The position numbers and the translations under genes were made by a program. Under the pieces are notes generated by a model. The model was not told the DNA's origin. It saw nothing but the letters and a program-made list of their open reading frames with translations, and did no database searches. Source: Gemmatimonadaceae bacterium (lineage in GTDB: Bacteria > Gemmatimonadota > Gemmatimonadetes > Gemmatimonadales > Gemmatimonadaceae). From it: a stretch of DNA of 64,000 nucleotides. This document shows, piece after piece, positions 27,064 through 36,552 of this stretch. Numbering within the stretch: the stretch's first letter is position 1; every line of letters starts with the position of its first letter. The DNA is taken from the NCBI GenBank assembly GCA_019637445.1, contig JAHBVS010000001.1:124001-188000 (forward strand). Reading direction: 5' to 3'.

Positions 27064-29760
27064 CTACTCCCCTCGCAGCACCTCCATCGGGTCCACCCGC
27101 GCCGCGCGGCTTGCGGGCGACCAGCAGGCGAGCAGCGCAACGGCCGCCAGCGCCGTCGAGACCAGCGCGAATGTGCCCGCGTCGAAGGCCTGCACCCCAA
27201 AGAGCAGCGACTGCATGCCTCGCGAGAGGGCGAGCGCGCCGGCCAACCCGGCCAGGATGCCGAAGACCGCGAGGCGCATTCCTTCGAGCACCACCAGCCG
27301 CCGCACGTTCTGCAGGTCCGCGCCGAGCGCGACCCGAATGCCGATCTCCCGGCTACGCTGCGCGACGGAGTAGCTCAGGACGCCGTGCACGCCAACCACC
27401 GCGAGTGCGAGCGCTAGTCCCGCGAAGGTGGCGAGCAGCAGCATCGTGAAGCGGCGTTGCGCGAGCGAACCCGAGATGGTGTCCTCGAGCGGCTCGATGC
27501 CGAACAGGGCGAGCTGCGGGTCCACATCACGCACGGCTTGACGCAACGCAGCGATCTGCGTGCTTGGCTCGCCGGTCGTGCGCACGAGGATGGCGCTTGG
27601 CGTCGGCGCCTGCCCCAGTGGGAGGTACACGGCCGGCGGCGCCTCGCGCGCCAACCCGTGAATGCGCTCGCCCTCGATGATGCCGACCACCCGCCGCTCG
27701 AAGCCCCAGAGCCGCAACGAGGCATTGAGGGCGTCGCGTCCATCGAAGAAGGTGCGCCGCGCACTCTCGTTGAGGATCACGACGGGTGCGGACGAGCCGT
27801 CGTCGCCGTCGGTGAAGCTGCGGCCTTCGACCAGCGGCACACGAAGCGCCTCGAAGTATCCCGCGCTCACGGTGCGGATACTCGGCTCCGGCCAGCGCTC
27901 CGCTTCTGCTTCGCGCCCGACGACCACGATTGAGCTGGTGAAGCCCGCATCCATTGGATTCGCGGTCGCGAGCGCGACAGCCTCGACGCCAGGCAGCGCC
28001 CCGACGCGCGAACGCACGTCCTCGATGAACCGCAGGCGCTCGGGCCAGTTCGGGAACACGGCGAAGTTCTGTGGATACCGCGACGGCGGCAGCTGGAACT
28101 CCGCCTTGAGGACCTGCGAGGCCTCGAAGCCTGGGTCCACACTCTGCAGCTCCCACAGGCTGCGGATGAGCAGCGCGGCGCCGACCGTCAGCGCCGTCGC
28201 CATCGCCAGTTCCGTGATGACGAGCGCAGAGCGTGCGCTGCGCTGCCTGCGGCTGCCTGACGACGCGCGGCCGCCCGCCTGCAACGCCGACGCAAGGTTC
28301 GCGCGGCGCGCGTGCAACGCAGGCAGCAACCCGATGCAGATGCCGATCACGGCCGCGATGCCGGCGCTGATTGCAAGGACGGAGAGATCGAGGCGAAGCT
28401 CGCCCACGCGCGGCAACGAGGCGGGAGCGACACCGCGCAGGAAGCTCACTGTGCCGGATGCCAGCAGCACGCCAAGACCGAGGCCCGCGCCAACCAACAC
28501 GGCGCCCTCAGCGATGAACTGCGCCGTCAACCGACCCGCGGTCGCGCCGAGTGCCGTACGCACCGTAACCTCGCGGGCGCGGTTCGTCGCACGCGCCAAC
28601 GCGAGATTCGTCACGTTCACGCAGGCCACCAGCAGCACCAAGCACACGGCGACCACGAGCAGCCAAAGCGGCTGCCGAGCTTCGGCGAACACGACGTCGC
28701 CAAAGGCCTCGACATTGGCGCCGCGGGCGTTGTTGGAATGCGGATACTCGCGCTCGAGGTCGGCGCCAATCTGTTCCATCTCCAACTTCGCGGCAGCGAG
28801 CGTGGCGCCGACCTGAAGGCGTCCGAGCACGAAGATCGGATGGTTCTCGCGCGAGGCCTGCGGGCTCAGCCGAAGTGGGACCCAAACGTCCACGCGCGGC
28901 CGGCCCCCGCGGTCAGCGAAGCCCCGCTGGTAGTTCGCCGTACGCAGCAACTGCAGCGCGCCGAAGTCCGCCCCCTGCGCCGCGACGCCGATGATCTCCC
29001 ATTCGATGTCGTTGAGGCGAAGCGTGCGGCCGAGCACGTCCGCGCGCTGGTCGAAGTGCGAGAGCCACAACGCCTCACTGATCACTACGCGGCGCGGCCC
29101 GTCGACCCTGCCCTCTTCATCAGTGAAGCCGCGCCCGAGTCGCAACGGGGCGTCGAGCGTGCTGAACCACCCATCGGTCACGCCGAGCGCTGCCACGCGC
29201 TCTGGATCGCCAGCACCGACCTGAAGGCTCGGCTCAGAGGGCGTGAAGGCCTCCAGGCGCTGGAAGCTTCGGCTTCGGAGACGGAAATCGACGAAGTCCG
29301 GAATCGATGCCGGCTCGTGCGCGTTGCCGGCGTCGCGATCCGTCTGCCACACGACCGCCAGTTGCTCCACGTCGCGGAACGGCGCGGGATGCAGCAGCAC
29401 GCGATTCACGACGCTGAACACAGCGGCGCTTGCGCCGATGCCCAAGGCGAGGGTGAGCACCGAGGCCGTAGTGTACGCCGGGCTGCGCAGCAGTGAGCGG
29501 ACCGCGTAGCGCAGGTCGGAGACGGCGTGTTCGATCAACGGAATGCCCCGCTGTCGGCGCACCGACTCGGCGGCCTGCGTCAGCCCGCCAGACGCCGCCA
29601 GAGCCGCACGCCGCGCCTCGTCCGGAGCCATTCCGCGACGGATGTTCTCCTCGACCTCGAACTCAAGGTGCGCCTCCAGTTCCTCTCGGAGTTCAGCCTC
29701 GGCGCGGCGGCCACTGCCGAGGCCAATCAGGCGCGCAAGCACACCACGCAGGCGCCCCAT
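27064..29760 (-). CDS. Duplicated FtsX-like permease (ADOP family)
   Basis: 898 residues from the ATG at 29760, which overlaps the PadR stop (TGATG). The N-terminal helical prefix (LREELEAHLEFEVEENIRRG) is followed by two copies of a MacB-like periplasmic domain plus FtsX transmembrane block (first near 75-490, second near 520-890), e.g. ASVLTLALGIGASAAVFSVV and EIGIRVALGADLQNVRRLV. No ATPase is encoded here. This is the large orphan-permease type usually paired with a PadR regulator in Acidobacteria and Gemmatimonadetes. The substrate is unknown; MacB-like proteins act in efflux or lipoprotein transport. Confidence 0.92.
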   Translation of the reverse strand: MGRLRGVLARLIGLGSGRRAEAELREELEAHLEFEVEENIRRGMAPDEARRAALAASGGLTQAAESVRRQRGIPLIEHAVSDLRYAVRSLLRSPAYTTASVLTLALGIGASAAVFSVVNRVLLHPAPFRDVEQLAVVWQTDRDAGNAHEPASIPDFVDFRLRSRSFQRLEAFTPSEPSLQVGAGDPERVAALGVTDGWFSTLDAPLRLGRGFTDEEGRVDGPRRVVISEALWLSHFDQRADVLGRTLRLNDIEWEIIGVAAQGADFGALQLLRTANYQRGFADRGGRPRVDVWVPLRLSPQASRENHPIFVLGRLQVGATLAAAKLEMEQIGADLEREYPHSNNARGANVEAFGDVVFAEARQPLWLLVVAVCLVLLVACVNVTNLALARATNRAREVTVRTALGATAGRLTAQFIAEGAVLVGAGLGLGVLLASGTVSFLRGVAPASLPRVGELRLDLSVLAISAGIAAVIGICIGLLPALHARRANLASALQAGGRASSGSRRQRSARSALVITELAMATALTVGAALLIRSLWELQSVDPGFEASQVLKAEFQLPPSRYPQNFAVFPNWPERLRFIEDVRSRVGALPGVEAVALATANPMDAGFTSSIVVVGREAEAERWPEPSIRTVSAGYFEALRVPLVEGRSFTDGDDGSSAPVVILNESARRTFFDGRDALNASLRLWGFERRVVGIIEGERIHGLAREAPPAVYLPLGQAPTPSAILVRTTGEPSTQIAALRQAVRDVDPQLALFGIEPLEDTISGSLAQRRFTMLLLATFAGLALALAVVGVHGVLSYSVAQRSREIGIRVALGADLQNVRRLVVLEGMRLAVFGILAGLAGALALSRGMQSLLFGVQAFDAGTFALVSTALAAVALLACWSPASRAARVDPMEVLRGE

Positions 29761-30101
29761 CAGGACTCCGCCACCGGCCGCAGGAACGCGGCGATGAGAT
29801 CGGCTGTCGCGTACCACTCACGCGTCTCGCGCTCGAGCCGCCGGCGCCCGCTCGCCGTGAGTCGGTAGTACTTGGCGCGGCGGTTGTTCTCGCTCTGGCG
29901 CCACTCGCTCGCGACGTAGCCCTCCTGTTCGAGCTTCAGCAGCGCCGGGTAGAGCGTGCCGTAGTTGAGGCTCACGCGGTTCCCGCTCGTCTCCTCGACG
30001 CGCCGGGCGATGCCGTAGCCGTGCAAGGGGCCGAGGACATCCAGGGTCTTGAGCACCATCAGGGCCAGTGTGCCCGGCGGGACCTGCAGGCGGTCCGTCA
30101 C
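29760..30101 (-). CDS. PadR-family transcriptional regulator
   Basis: 113 residues: a winged helix with LMVLKTLDVLGPLHGYGIAR and the wing region LNYGTLYPALLKLEQEGYVA, then a short C-terminal helix for dimerisation. GTG start with AAAGGA six bases upstream. It is coupled to the permease gene and preceded by a promoter overlapped by a perfect palindrome (30116-30130), the likely autoregulatory operator. Confidence 0.93.
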   Translation of the reverse strand: MTDRLQVPPGTLALMVLKTLDVLGPLHGYGIARRVEETSGNRVSLNYGTLYPALLKLEQEGYVASEWRQSENNRRAKYYRLTASGRRRLERETREWYATADLIAAFLRPVAES

Positions 30102-30115
30102 GCGCGCGTCCTTTC

Positions 30116-30159
30116 TATGGGTTACCCATATAAGTACGCGGCACGGGGGCCACGGGCAA
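30116..30159 (-). promoter_or_regulatory. padR promoter with palindromic operator
   Basis: On the minus strand TTGCCC (30159-30154), 17 bases, TACTTA (30136-30131). Directly downstream, covering the expected transcription start, is the perfect 7-1-7 palindrome TATGGGTTACCCATA (30116-30130). The location fits autorepression by PadR; the link is inferred. Confidence 0.6.
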
Positions 30160-30173
30160 GTCCCAAGTCTGCG

Positions 30174-30659
30174 CTATCGGCTCACCGCCTCCGTGAGTTC
30201 GAAGACCAACGTACGAAGTGTGAGCGAACGATCGAGGCTTGGGCTGTAGAACTCGAGGTCGAAGCGATAATGGCCCGGCCCTGTGCCGTCTGGAATCGAG
30301 AGGTACATGTCCAAGTGCCCGCCAGGATCAAGTTCGACATCGATTGCGCTAAGCTCCGCCGAGACGGGTTCGACAAGCAGGGCAGCGCTCGTCGGCTCAA
30401 GGCACAACAAATTGACATGCACCTGGGCCCAACCGTCTGGAGTGTGCCGCCGAAGAATCGAGCCGCACCAGAACCACGTCGCGCGCGTCCGATTCTCCGC
30501 GCGCACGAGAACAGGCGACTCGAGCTTGCGGCCGTCCGGGTTGAGGAAGACCTGGATTTCATCCTTTGATGGCTCAAAGAGTCCCGCACAGCCACCGAGC
30601 GCGAGTGCCGCGACAAGTCCAGCGAATAGGCGCCGGCCCAGCGGATGCTGCCAATACAC
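30174..30659 (-). CDS. Putative lipoprotein, unknown function
   Basis: 161 residues from the GTG at 30659, chosen because AGGAG lies seven bases upstream; an upstream in-frame start would add 20 residues. The signal segment FAGLVAALALGGC ends in a lipobox cysteine. The mature part is beta-rich with RKLESPVLVRAENRTRATWF and VELDPGGHLDMYLSIPDGTG, resembling an immunoglobulin-like fold. No family is recognised. It stands alone between padR and the hydrolase gene. Confidence 0.65.
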   Translation of the reverse strand: MYWQHPLGRRLFAGLVAALALGGCAGLFEPSKDEIQVFLNPDGRKLESPVLVRAENRTRATWFWCGSILRRHTPDGWAQVHVNLLCLEPTSAALLVEPVSAELSAIDVELDPGGHLDMYLSIPDGTGPGHYRFDLEFYSPSLDRSLTLRTLVFELTEAVSR

Positions 30660-30777
30660 GTCGCGCTCCTGTCGATGGCGGTTCCTCGCGCTGTACCCGG
30701 CGACGCGACGGCGCGTCACGCCTCAACCTCGGACACCGCAGCGACCCGCCCGAAGCGCCCGCGTCTGAGGGCGTCGG

Positions 30778-32724
30778 CTAGCGAATCGTGAACCCCACGT
30801 CGTCCAGCAGGATCGTTCCCGCCGGCGACTTGTCAAAGGTGAAGCGGATGCCCGTCACCTGCTCAGGCACGAAGCCGGGCAACACCTCGGCGAATCGCGC
30901 CAGCGGAATCTCCACGCGCTGCAACACATACTCGAAGTCGCGCGGCTCTCCGGTGAGTTGCTTCTCCACCCACGCGTACTTGTAGAGGCGAATGCGCAAC
31001 GGCGGCCGCAGCGTGGCGACTGCCGAGAGCGGCAGCGCGGCCACTCGACCATCCGCGAGTTCGAGCGCCACGCTGAGGTCCACGCGGATCGAGTCGGCGG
31101 GTAGATCCTTCGGCTCCGCAGGCTTGCTCCGATCGCGTCGAGACGTACGCCGGCTGCTACCCGAGCCCTCGCGCTTCGCCGAGTCCGCGGCAGGCTTCGG
31201 TGCGCCGGGCGGCAGGGGCGCCGCCGTATCCGCTGCAGCCAGGAGCGAAGGCCGCTGGCCGAGGTCCACGATGCCAAACGTGAGCGCCGAGCGCTGGGCG
31301 AGCCCGAGCGCCGTGGCGGCGTTGCCAGGCAGTCGCACGGCGTACCACGCACGCAGCGAGTCCGGCGTGCTGTCGTTCTGCCCCGTCCATCCGATCACGG
31401 CCGTATGGGTCTCATACGAGACGTTGCCCCACGAGCGCCCGCGCATCGCCTGCTCGCGCCAGGTCGCCAGCGACTGCGTGGCGATCGTCGCGCCCGCAGT
31501 GGACGCCGTCGTCACGTCCACATCCTCCTCAAAATCCGCAAGCACGCGCTCGTGCCCGTCGGCGAATGCCGAGACGTACATCGTCGGCGGCAGCCAGCCG
31601 CCGACCGTGCGGTAGTCACGGAACATTGGTTCGTACTCTCGCCGGCCCTGCAGCGTCATCTCCAGGAAGCCGGTGAAGAACACGAGGCCTACGCGCCGCT
31701 GCTCATCGCCCGTGAGCAGTGAACGCTTGTTGAGCAGCCAACCCGCAGGGCCGACGTCGTTGTCGCCCCAAACGGTGTTGAACTGCCCGTGATTGGCGCG
31801 ATACACGTAGAGCGAGGCCTTCACGAGGCCCGTGTCGCTCACGTCCGCGCGCAGGTACGTGCGCTGGCCATCGAACACGGACACGTCCGCGTCGTGCGAG
31901 CCGTGGATCACGAAGTAGTTCACGCCCGAAAGCGGTGGCCGCCGGTCCGCCGGGCGATACTGCCCGTCCACCGGCGCAATCGCGATCACACTGCGAATGT
32001 CGTAGCCGAAGTCGAAGCGCACGCGCGCATCGTCAGGGTAGTGCGACAGGCGATTGAAGCCCGCGGCGACCGCCACCGCTTCCCCGCCCCGCGAGTGCCC
32101 CATCAGCGCGATCCGCGTGAAGTCCACCTTGCCACGCAGCGGGCTGGTCGAGTCGGCCGCCATCGACCGCCAGGCCTCGATGTGCTTGAGCAACAGCCAG
32201 CCGCGCGCGTCGTTCTCGGTGCGGATGCCGCCATTGATGAAGTTCTGGTCTACCGACACGGCGATGAAGCCGCGACTGGCGAGGTGGCGGCCGAGGTACT
32301 CGTAGCCGGGGTCCGAGTACTCCTTCATGTCGTGGTTGCCGTGCACGATGAGCACGAGCGCGAACGGGCCGTCGCCCACCGGATGCCAGACGCGTCCGTT
32401 GATCGGCAGGTTGGCAGCGTTGAATCCCCAGTACTTCCAGCGCTTCTTGGCGGCCTCGGCGTCGAGGCCGCGCAGGAACACCGTGCCGTTTACCGAACGC
32501 GTGCGGACCGTGACGGAATCCCGGAAGGCGCGGCGGCGCCGATCCGTGCCGCTGCCGTAGGTGAACGCGGCAACCTCGTAGCGGCCACGCTCGGCCGGGT
32601 TCGGCGCGCCGAGCGTGACGTTGGCGAGCGCGCGCTCGGCGTCGGAACGCACGAGGCGGGTGGGCTGGACGCAGGCGGCGAGGAGGAGCGCCGCGAGGAG
32701 AGGGCGGGATCGCATGCGCAGCAA
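30778..32724 (-). CDS. Exported alpha/beta hydrolase lipoprotein
   Basis: About 645 residues. The frame opens with TTG at 32724; the ATG at 32715 is the more likely start. The signal peptide ends in the lipobox LLAAC. The hydrolase core shows the oxyanion strand VLIVHGNHDM, the nucleophile elbow GHSRGG (Ser near 210), and a candidate catalytic His in YRANHGQFN. The 300 C-terminal residues are beta-rich with no recognised domain. It resembles large secreted esterase/lipase-like proteins; the substrate is unknown. Five bases before the ATG is a TAGCTTGC box similar to the -10 boxes seen elsewhere. Confidence 0.82.
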   Translation of the reverse strand: MLRMRSRPLLAALLLAACVQPTRLVRSDAERALANVTLGAPNPAERGRYEVAAFTYGSGTDRRRRAFRDSVTVRTRSVNGTVFLRGLDAEAAKKRWKYWGFNAANLPINGRVWHPVGDGPFALVLIVHGNHDMKEYSDPGYEYLGRHLASRGFIAVSVDQNFINGGIRTENDARGWLLLKHIEAWRSMAADSTSPLRGKVDFTRIALMGHSRGGEAVAVAAGFNRLSHYPDDARVRFDFGYDIRSVIAIAPVDGQYRPADRRPPLSGVNYFVIHGSHDADVSVFDGQRTYLRADVSDTGLVKASLYVYRANHGQFNTVWGDNDVGPAGWLLNKRSLLTGDEQRRVGLVFFTGFLEMTLQGRREYEPMFRDYRTVGGWLPPTMYVSAFADGHERVLADFEEDVDVTTASTAGATIATQSLATWREQAMRGRSWGNVSYETHTAVIGWTGQNDSTPDSLRAWYAVRLPGNAATALGLAQRSALTFGIVDLGQRPSLLAAADTAAPLPPGAPKPAADSAKREGSGSSRRTSRRDRSKPAEPKDLPADSIRVDLSVALELADGRVAALPLSAVATLRPPLRIRLYKYAWVEKQLTGEPRDFEYVLQRVEIPLARFAEVLPGFVPEQVTGIRFTFDKSPAGTILLDDVGFTIR

Positions 32725-32743
32725 GCTAGGCTGCGGGCAAGCC

Positions 32744-34408
32744 CTACGGACAGCGTCCTCGCTGCTGCGCCAACCGGACTGCCGCGTAGGCGTTCACGAT
32801 GCCACCAGTCGTCGAGAGCGACCCGAAGGCCACCTCGCGTTCGCCACCCGGCTCCGTGACGCGCTGGTTGGGCCGACGAATCGCCGATGTGAGCAGGATC
32901 TCCTTCACCTCACGCGCGCTGAGTTGGCTGCAGTACGCCATCAACAGTGCGGCCGTGCCAGACACCACGGGTGCCGCCATGCTCGTGCCGTCGTTCCGCT
33001 CGTACGTGCCGCCCGGCACCGTGGAGAGGATCGCCACGCCGGGCGCAAAGAGGTCCACCGTGCGACTGCCGTAGTTCGAGAACGCGGCCGCAAGCGCGTT
33101 GCCGCCCTTCCACGACGAGGCACCCACCTCAATCCACAGATTCGGACGGCCGCCACCCACGTACTCCGGCGAGGGATAGTTCGTGCTGCTGTCGTTGTTG
33201 GCCCCATCGTTGCCGGCCGCGTGCACCATCAGCACACCCTTCTCGTCGGCGTAGCGCACGGCGGCGTCCACCACCGCCTTGTGCGGCGAGAACGACTTGC
33301 CAAAGCTCATATTGATGATCTGCGCGCCGTTGTCGACCGCATAGCGGATCGCGTTGGCGATGTCCTTGTCACGCTCGTCGCCATCGGGCACGGCGCGAAT
33401 GACCATCAGCCGCGCCGGCGAGACGCCCGCCGCGTGCTCCCCGCTGCGCCGCGCCGCCACGATACCGGCCACGTGCGTGCCGTGCGAGGCGTCGGGTCCG
33501 GTCACATCCGGGTTGCCGTAGCCGCGCTCCGTGAGATTCAGCGTGTCGTCGCCGACGATCGGCCGCGGGTTGAACGCCGAGTCCAGGCCGAAGTTGAGGC
33601 GGCTGCTGACGTCGTTCTTCGCCTTCTTGATCACCTCGGGCGTGATGCCCTGCGCGGCGAGCTGCTGATAGATCGAACGGGCCCGCGCGACCTCCGGCGT
33701 CGCTGGCTGCAGGCCCGCGACCGCCGCGTCGGTGAGGGAGTCGGTGCCCAAGGCCGTCTTCAGCGCCCCGACCGCCATCGTCAGCACCTGATCGGCCTGC
33801 TGCACGGTGCGCTGGTACTGCGTCATCTCCTGCCGTTCCTTCTGTACGTACTCTGCGGCGCGCGTGCACTCGGCCCGCTCGGCGGACGACAGCGCCGATG
33901 CGCTCCCCGCAGCGGCACGGCGGCGGCAGCTGACGTCGACGCGAACGGCCTCGTAGGTGTCGCGGTGCACGTTCTGCCCGTCGGCCCCGCCGATGAAGTT
34001 CCAGCCGTTGATGTCGTCCGTGTAGCCGTTCCGGTCGTCATCGCGGGCGTTGCGGGCGGTCTCGCGCGCGTTCCGCCACAGCGCCGGCGCGAGCGCGGCG
34101 TGCGCGGTGTCGACGCCGCCGTCGATGATGGCGACGACGATCTCGCGGCTCGGGCGGCGGTTCGCCAGCAGTTCGCGGACGGCGCGGTTCGCGCTGATGC
34201 CCGCGACGCCGTCCGCCTCTAGGTCGAGAAGGTGCCATGAGTCGGGCGGCGTCTCACCGGCGAAGCTCGGAACGTCAGCTGCGATGGGCGCAGCGGCTTC
34301 CGGGCGCGGTGCGGTCGTCGCCGTGGAGGCGGCGGAGCCCGCGCAGGCACTGAGGAGGAACGCAGCGAAGAGCGTGGACAGCCGGGCGGCAGCGGACCTG
34401 GAAGGCAT
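32744..34408 (-). CDS. Subtilisin-like (S8) serine protease lipoprotein
   Basis: 554 residues from the ATG at 34408 with a lipobox FLLSAC. The catalytic triad is Asp96 (VVAIIDGGVD), His309 (DASHGTHVAGI) and Ser475 (NDGTSMAAPVV), with oxyanion Asn399 in HAAGNDG. The Asp-His distance is about 213 residues rather than the usual 35-40. The inserted region holds a Gln/Glu-rich helix (ERQEMTQYQRTVQQADQV) and two cysteines. Anchored outside the cell; probably degrades extracellular protein. A longer upstream frame lacks a signal peptide and was rejected. Confidence 0.92.
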   Translation of the reverse strand: MPSRSAAARLSTLFAAFLLSACAGSAASTATTAPRPEAAAPIAADVPSFAGETPPDSWHLLDLEADGVAGISANRAVRELLANRRPSREIVVAIIDGGVDTAHAALAPALWRNARETARNARDDDRNGYTDDINGWNFIGGADGQNVHRDTYEAVRVDVSCRRRAAAGSASALSSAERAECTRAAEYVQKERQEMTQYQRTVQQADQVLTMAVGALKTALGTDSLTDAAVAGLQPATPEVARARSIYQQLAAQGITPEVIKKAKNDVSSRLNFGLDSAFNPRPIVGDDTLNLTERGYGNPDVTGPDASHGTHVAGIVAARRSGEHAAGVSPARLMVIRAVPDGDERDKDIANAIRYAVDNGAQIINMSFGKSFSPHKAVVDAAVRYADEKGVLMVHAAGNDGANNDSSTNYPSPEYVGGGRPNLWIEVGASSWKGGNALAAAFSNYGSRTVDLFAPGVAILSTVPGGTYERNDGTSMAAPVVSGTAALLMAYCSQLSAREVKEILLTSAIRRPNQRVTEPGGEREVAFGSLSTTGGIVNAYAAVRLAQQRGRCP

Positions 34409-34554
34409 CGGACCTTGGGAAGAAGGGTGGCGTCCGTGTACGCAATCGCCCGGAACCGCCGTTCGCAACCCGAGGGCGAGGGCGGCGTTCAACCACACCC
34501 GGATGCACAGCGCCCCGGCCGAGCCAAGCTCGACCGGGGCGCCGTTCACTTCCA

Positions 34555-34567
34555 TCCTTCGTCCTAC
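34555..34567. repeat. 13-base repeat, left of rpsA
   Basis: TCCTTCGTCCTAC. Its exact reverse complement lies at 36438-36450, so the pair brackets rpsA as an inverted repeat about 1.9 kb apart. Confidence 0.5.
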
Positions 34568-34583
34568 ACCCTCCGTCCCAGCC

Positions 34584-36386
34584 TTACTCCTCGTCCGCCA
34601 TCGAATCGAGGTCCGCCGGGATCGGCGCGTTCTCTTCCTCCTCGGTGTGCACCTTGGACGGCTCCGCCGGGCGCTCCTGGCCCTCGGGGATGTCCACCAC
34701 GCCGAGCACGATGCGACGGTGAATCGGGTCCACCTCGAGGATGCGCACGTTCATCGCCATCCCTTCCCAGGCCACGTCAGCCGAGCTGTTCACCTGCTGG
34801 CCGGTCAGGTTGAGATGCGAGAGCGGCACGAAGCCCTCGATGTCGTTGCCGATGTCCACGACCACGCCCTTGTCCATCAGGCGGGCCACCTTGCCCGGGA
34901 GCTCCGTGCCCACGGGGAAGGTCTCGCCGATGCGCAGCCAGGGATCCTCGGACGCCTGCTTGAGGCCCAGCGAGATGCGCTTGTTCTCGGCGTCGATGTT
35001 GAGGATCACCACGTCCACCGCGTCGCCCTTCTTCACGACCTCCGACGGGTGCTGGACGCGCTTGGTCCAGGACATATCGGAGATGTGGATGAGGCCGTCG
35101 ATGCCCGGCTCGATCTCAACAAACGCGCCGAACGAGGTCAGGTTGCGGACCTTCCCGTTGAGGCGCGTGCCCACCGGGTACTTGAGCGGCAGCACCATCC
35201 ACGGATCCTGCTCGGTCTGCTTCATTCCGAGTGAGATCTTCTCCTCGTTCGGATCGACCTTGAGCACCACCGCCTCGATCGACTCGCCGATGGAGACGAG
35301 CTTCGAGGGATGACGGACGTTGCGCGTCCAGCTCATCTCGGAGATGTGCACGAGGCCCTCGATGCCCGGCTCGAGCTCGATGAAGGCGCCGTAGTTCGTG
35401 ATGCTGACGACCTTGCCCGAGACGCGGGTGCCGACCGGGAACTTCTCGGCGACATCCTTCCACGGGTAGGCCTGGAGCTGCTTGAGGCCGAGCGAGATGC
35501 GCTCGCGCTCCCAATCGATGTCCAGGACCTTGACCTCGAGCTCCATGCCGATCTGGACCATCTCGCTCGGATGCGAGATGCGGCCCCAGGACATGTCGGT
35601 GATGTGGAGCAGGCCGTCCACGCCGCCGAGGTCGATGAAGGCGCCGAAGTCCGTGATGTTCTTCACCACGCCCTTCCGCACCTGGTCCTTGTTGAGCTCC
35701 TTCATCAGCTTCTCGCGCTTGCCGGCACGCTCGGTCTCGAGGATCACGCGGCGAGACACGACGATGTTGCGGCGGCGCTTGTTGAGCTTGATGATCTTGA
35801 ACTCGTAGGTCTGGCCCAGGAGCTCGTCGATGTTCGGGACGCGACGCAGCGCGATCTGCGAACCCGGGAGGAAGGCGTCGACGCCCATGAGGTCGACGAC
35901 CACGCCGCCCTTGATCTTCTTGACGAGCGTGCCGGTGACCGGCTGGTCGGACTCGTACGCGACGCGGATCCGCTCCCACACGCGCATGAAGTCGGCCTTC
36001 TTCTTCGACAGGACAACGGAGCCTTCGGAGTCCTCGAGGTGCTCAAGCAGGACTTCGACCTCGTCCCCGACCTTGAGCTCCGGCATGTCCTTGAACTCTT
36101 CGAGCGGGATCGTGCCCTCGGACTTGAAGCCGATGTCGAGGACGACGAGGTTCTCGCGAATCTCAAGGACGGTGGACTTGACGATCTCGCCCTCTTCGAT
36201 CGAGGCGAGGGTCCCGTTGTACATCTCCATCATCGCCTCGAACTCGTCGGACGAGAGTTCATCCTCGTCGTAGAGCTCCGGGCGGCGGTTGGCGAGCGGG
36301 CGGAGCTGCGCGCGCTGGGCATCGCGCTTCTGGCGCGCGATTTCCTCTGGGGTCAGCTCGGTAGATTCCTGTTCAGCGACGGTCAT
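34584..36386 (-). CDS. rpsA: 30S ribosomal protein S1
   Basis: 600 residues from the ATG at 36386 (MTVAEQESTELTPEEIARQK). Six S1 RNA-binding domains in order, with signatures such as GVVKNITDFGAFIDLGGVDG, GKVVSITNYGAFIELEPG and GKVRNLTSFGAFVEIEPG, and a short acidic tail. Required for loading structured mRNAs on the 30S subunit. In many bacteria it directly follows cmk; here about 3.3 kb, including a ClC gene and a two-gene secreted cassette, separate cmk from it. A well-formed promoter is at 36482-36512, giving a leader of about 90 bases. Confidence 0.97.
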   Translation of the reverse strand: MTVAEQESTELTPEEIARQKRDAQRAQLRPLANRRPELYDEDELSSDEFEAMMEMYNGTLASIEEGEIVKSTVLEIRENLVVLDIGFKSEGTIPLEEFKDMPELKVGDEVEVLLEHLEDSEGSVVLSKKKADFMRVWERIRVAYESDQPVTGTLVKKIKGGVVVDLMGVDAFLPGSQIALRRVPNIDELLGQTYEFKIIKLNKRRRNIVVSRRVILETERAGKREKLMKELNKDQVRKGVVKNITDFGAFIDLGGVDGLLHITDMSWGRISHPSEMVQIGMELEVKVLDIDWERERISLGLKQLQAYPWKDVAEKFPVGTRVSGKVVSITNYGAFIELEPGIEGLVHISEMSWTRNVRHPSKLVSIGESIEAVVLKVDPNEEKISLGMKQTEQDPWMVLPLKYPVGTRLNGKVRNLTSFGAFVEIEPGIDGLIHISDMSWTKRVQHPSEVVKKGDAVDVVILNIDAENKRISLGLKQASEDPWLRIGETFPVGTELPGKVARLMDKGVVVDIGNDIEGFVPLSHLNLTGQQVNSSADVAWEGMAMNVRILEVDPIHRRIVLGVVDIPEGQERPAEPSKVHTEEEENAPIPADLDSMADEE

Positions 36387-36437
36387 CTGCAGTGGGTTCG
36401 CGGGGGGTTCGGCTCGCCGCGAGCGAGGATAAAGGTG

Positions 36438-36450
36438 GTAGGACGAAGGA
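36438..36450. repeat. 13-base repeat, right of rpsA
   Basis: GTAGGACGAAGGA, the exact reverse complement of 34555-34567; located in the predicted rpsA leader. Confidence 0.5.
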
Positions 36451-36481
36451 CGAAAACTCCCCAGCGGTGCGGGGGAGCCTT

Positions 36482-36512
36482 TAAGGATAGGGGAATCGGG
36501 GCTTCCGGTCAA
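36482..36512 (-). promoter_or_regulatory. Predicted rpsA promoter
   Basis: On the minus strand TTGACC (36512-36507), exactly 17 bases, TATCCTTA (36489-36482). It lies in the 166-base gap between rpsA and the divergent ClC gene. Same architecture as the rplM, rpsO and tRNA-Gly promoters. Confidence 0.6.
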
Positions 36513-36552
36513 CTGGAAGGGATTGTCCAGCAATGGGTTAGATTGCTCCGCG

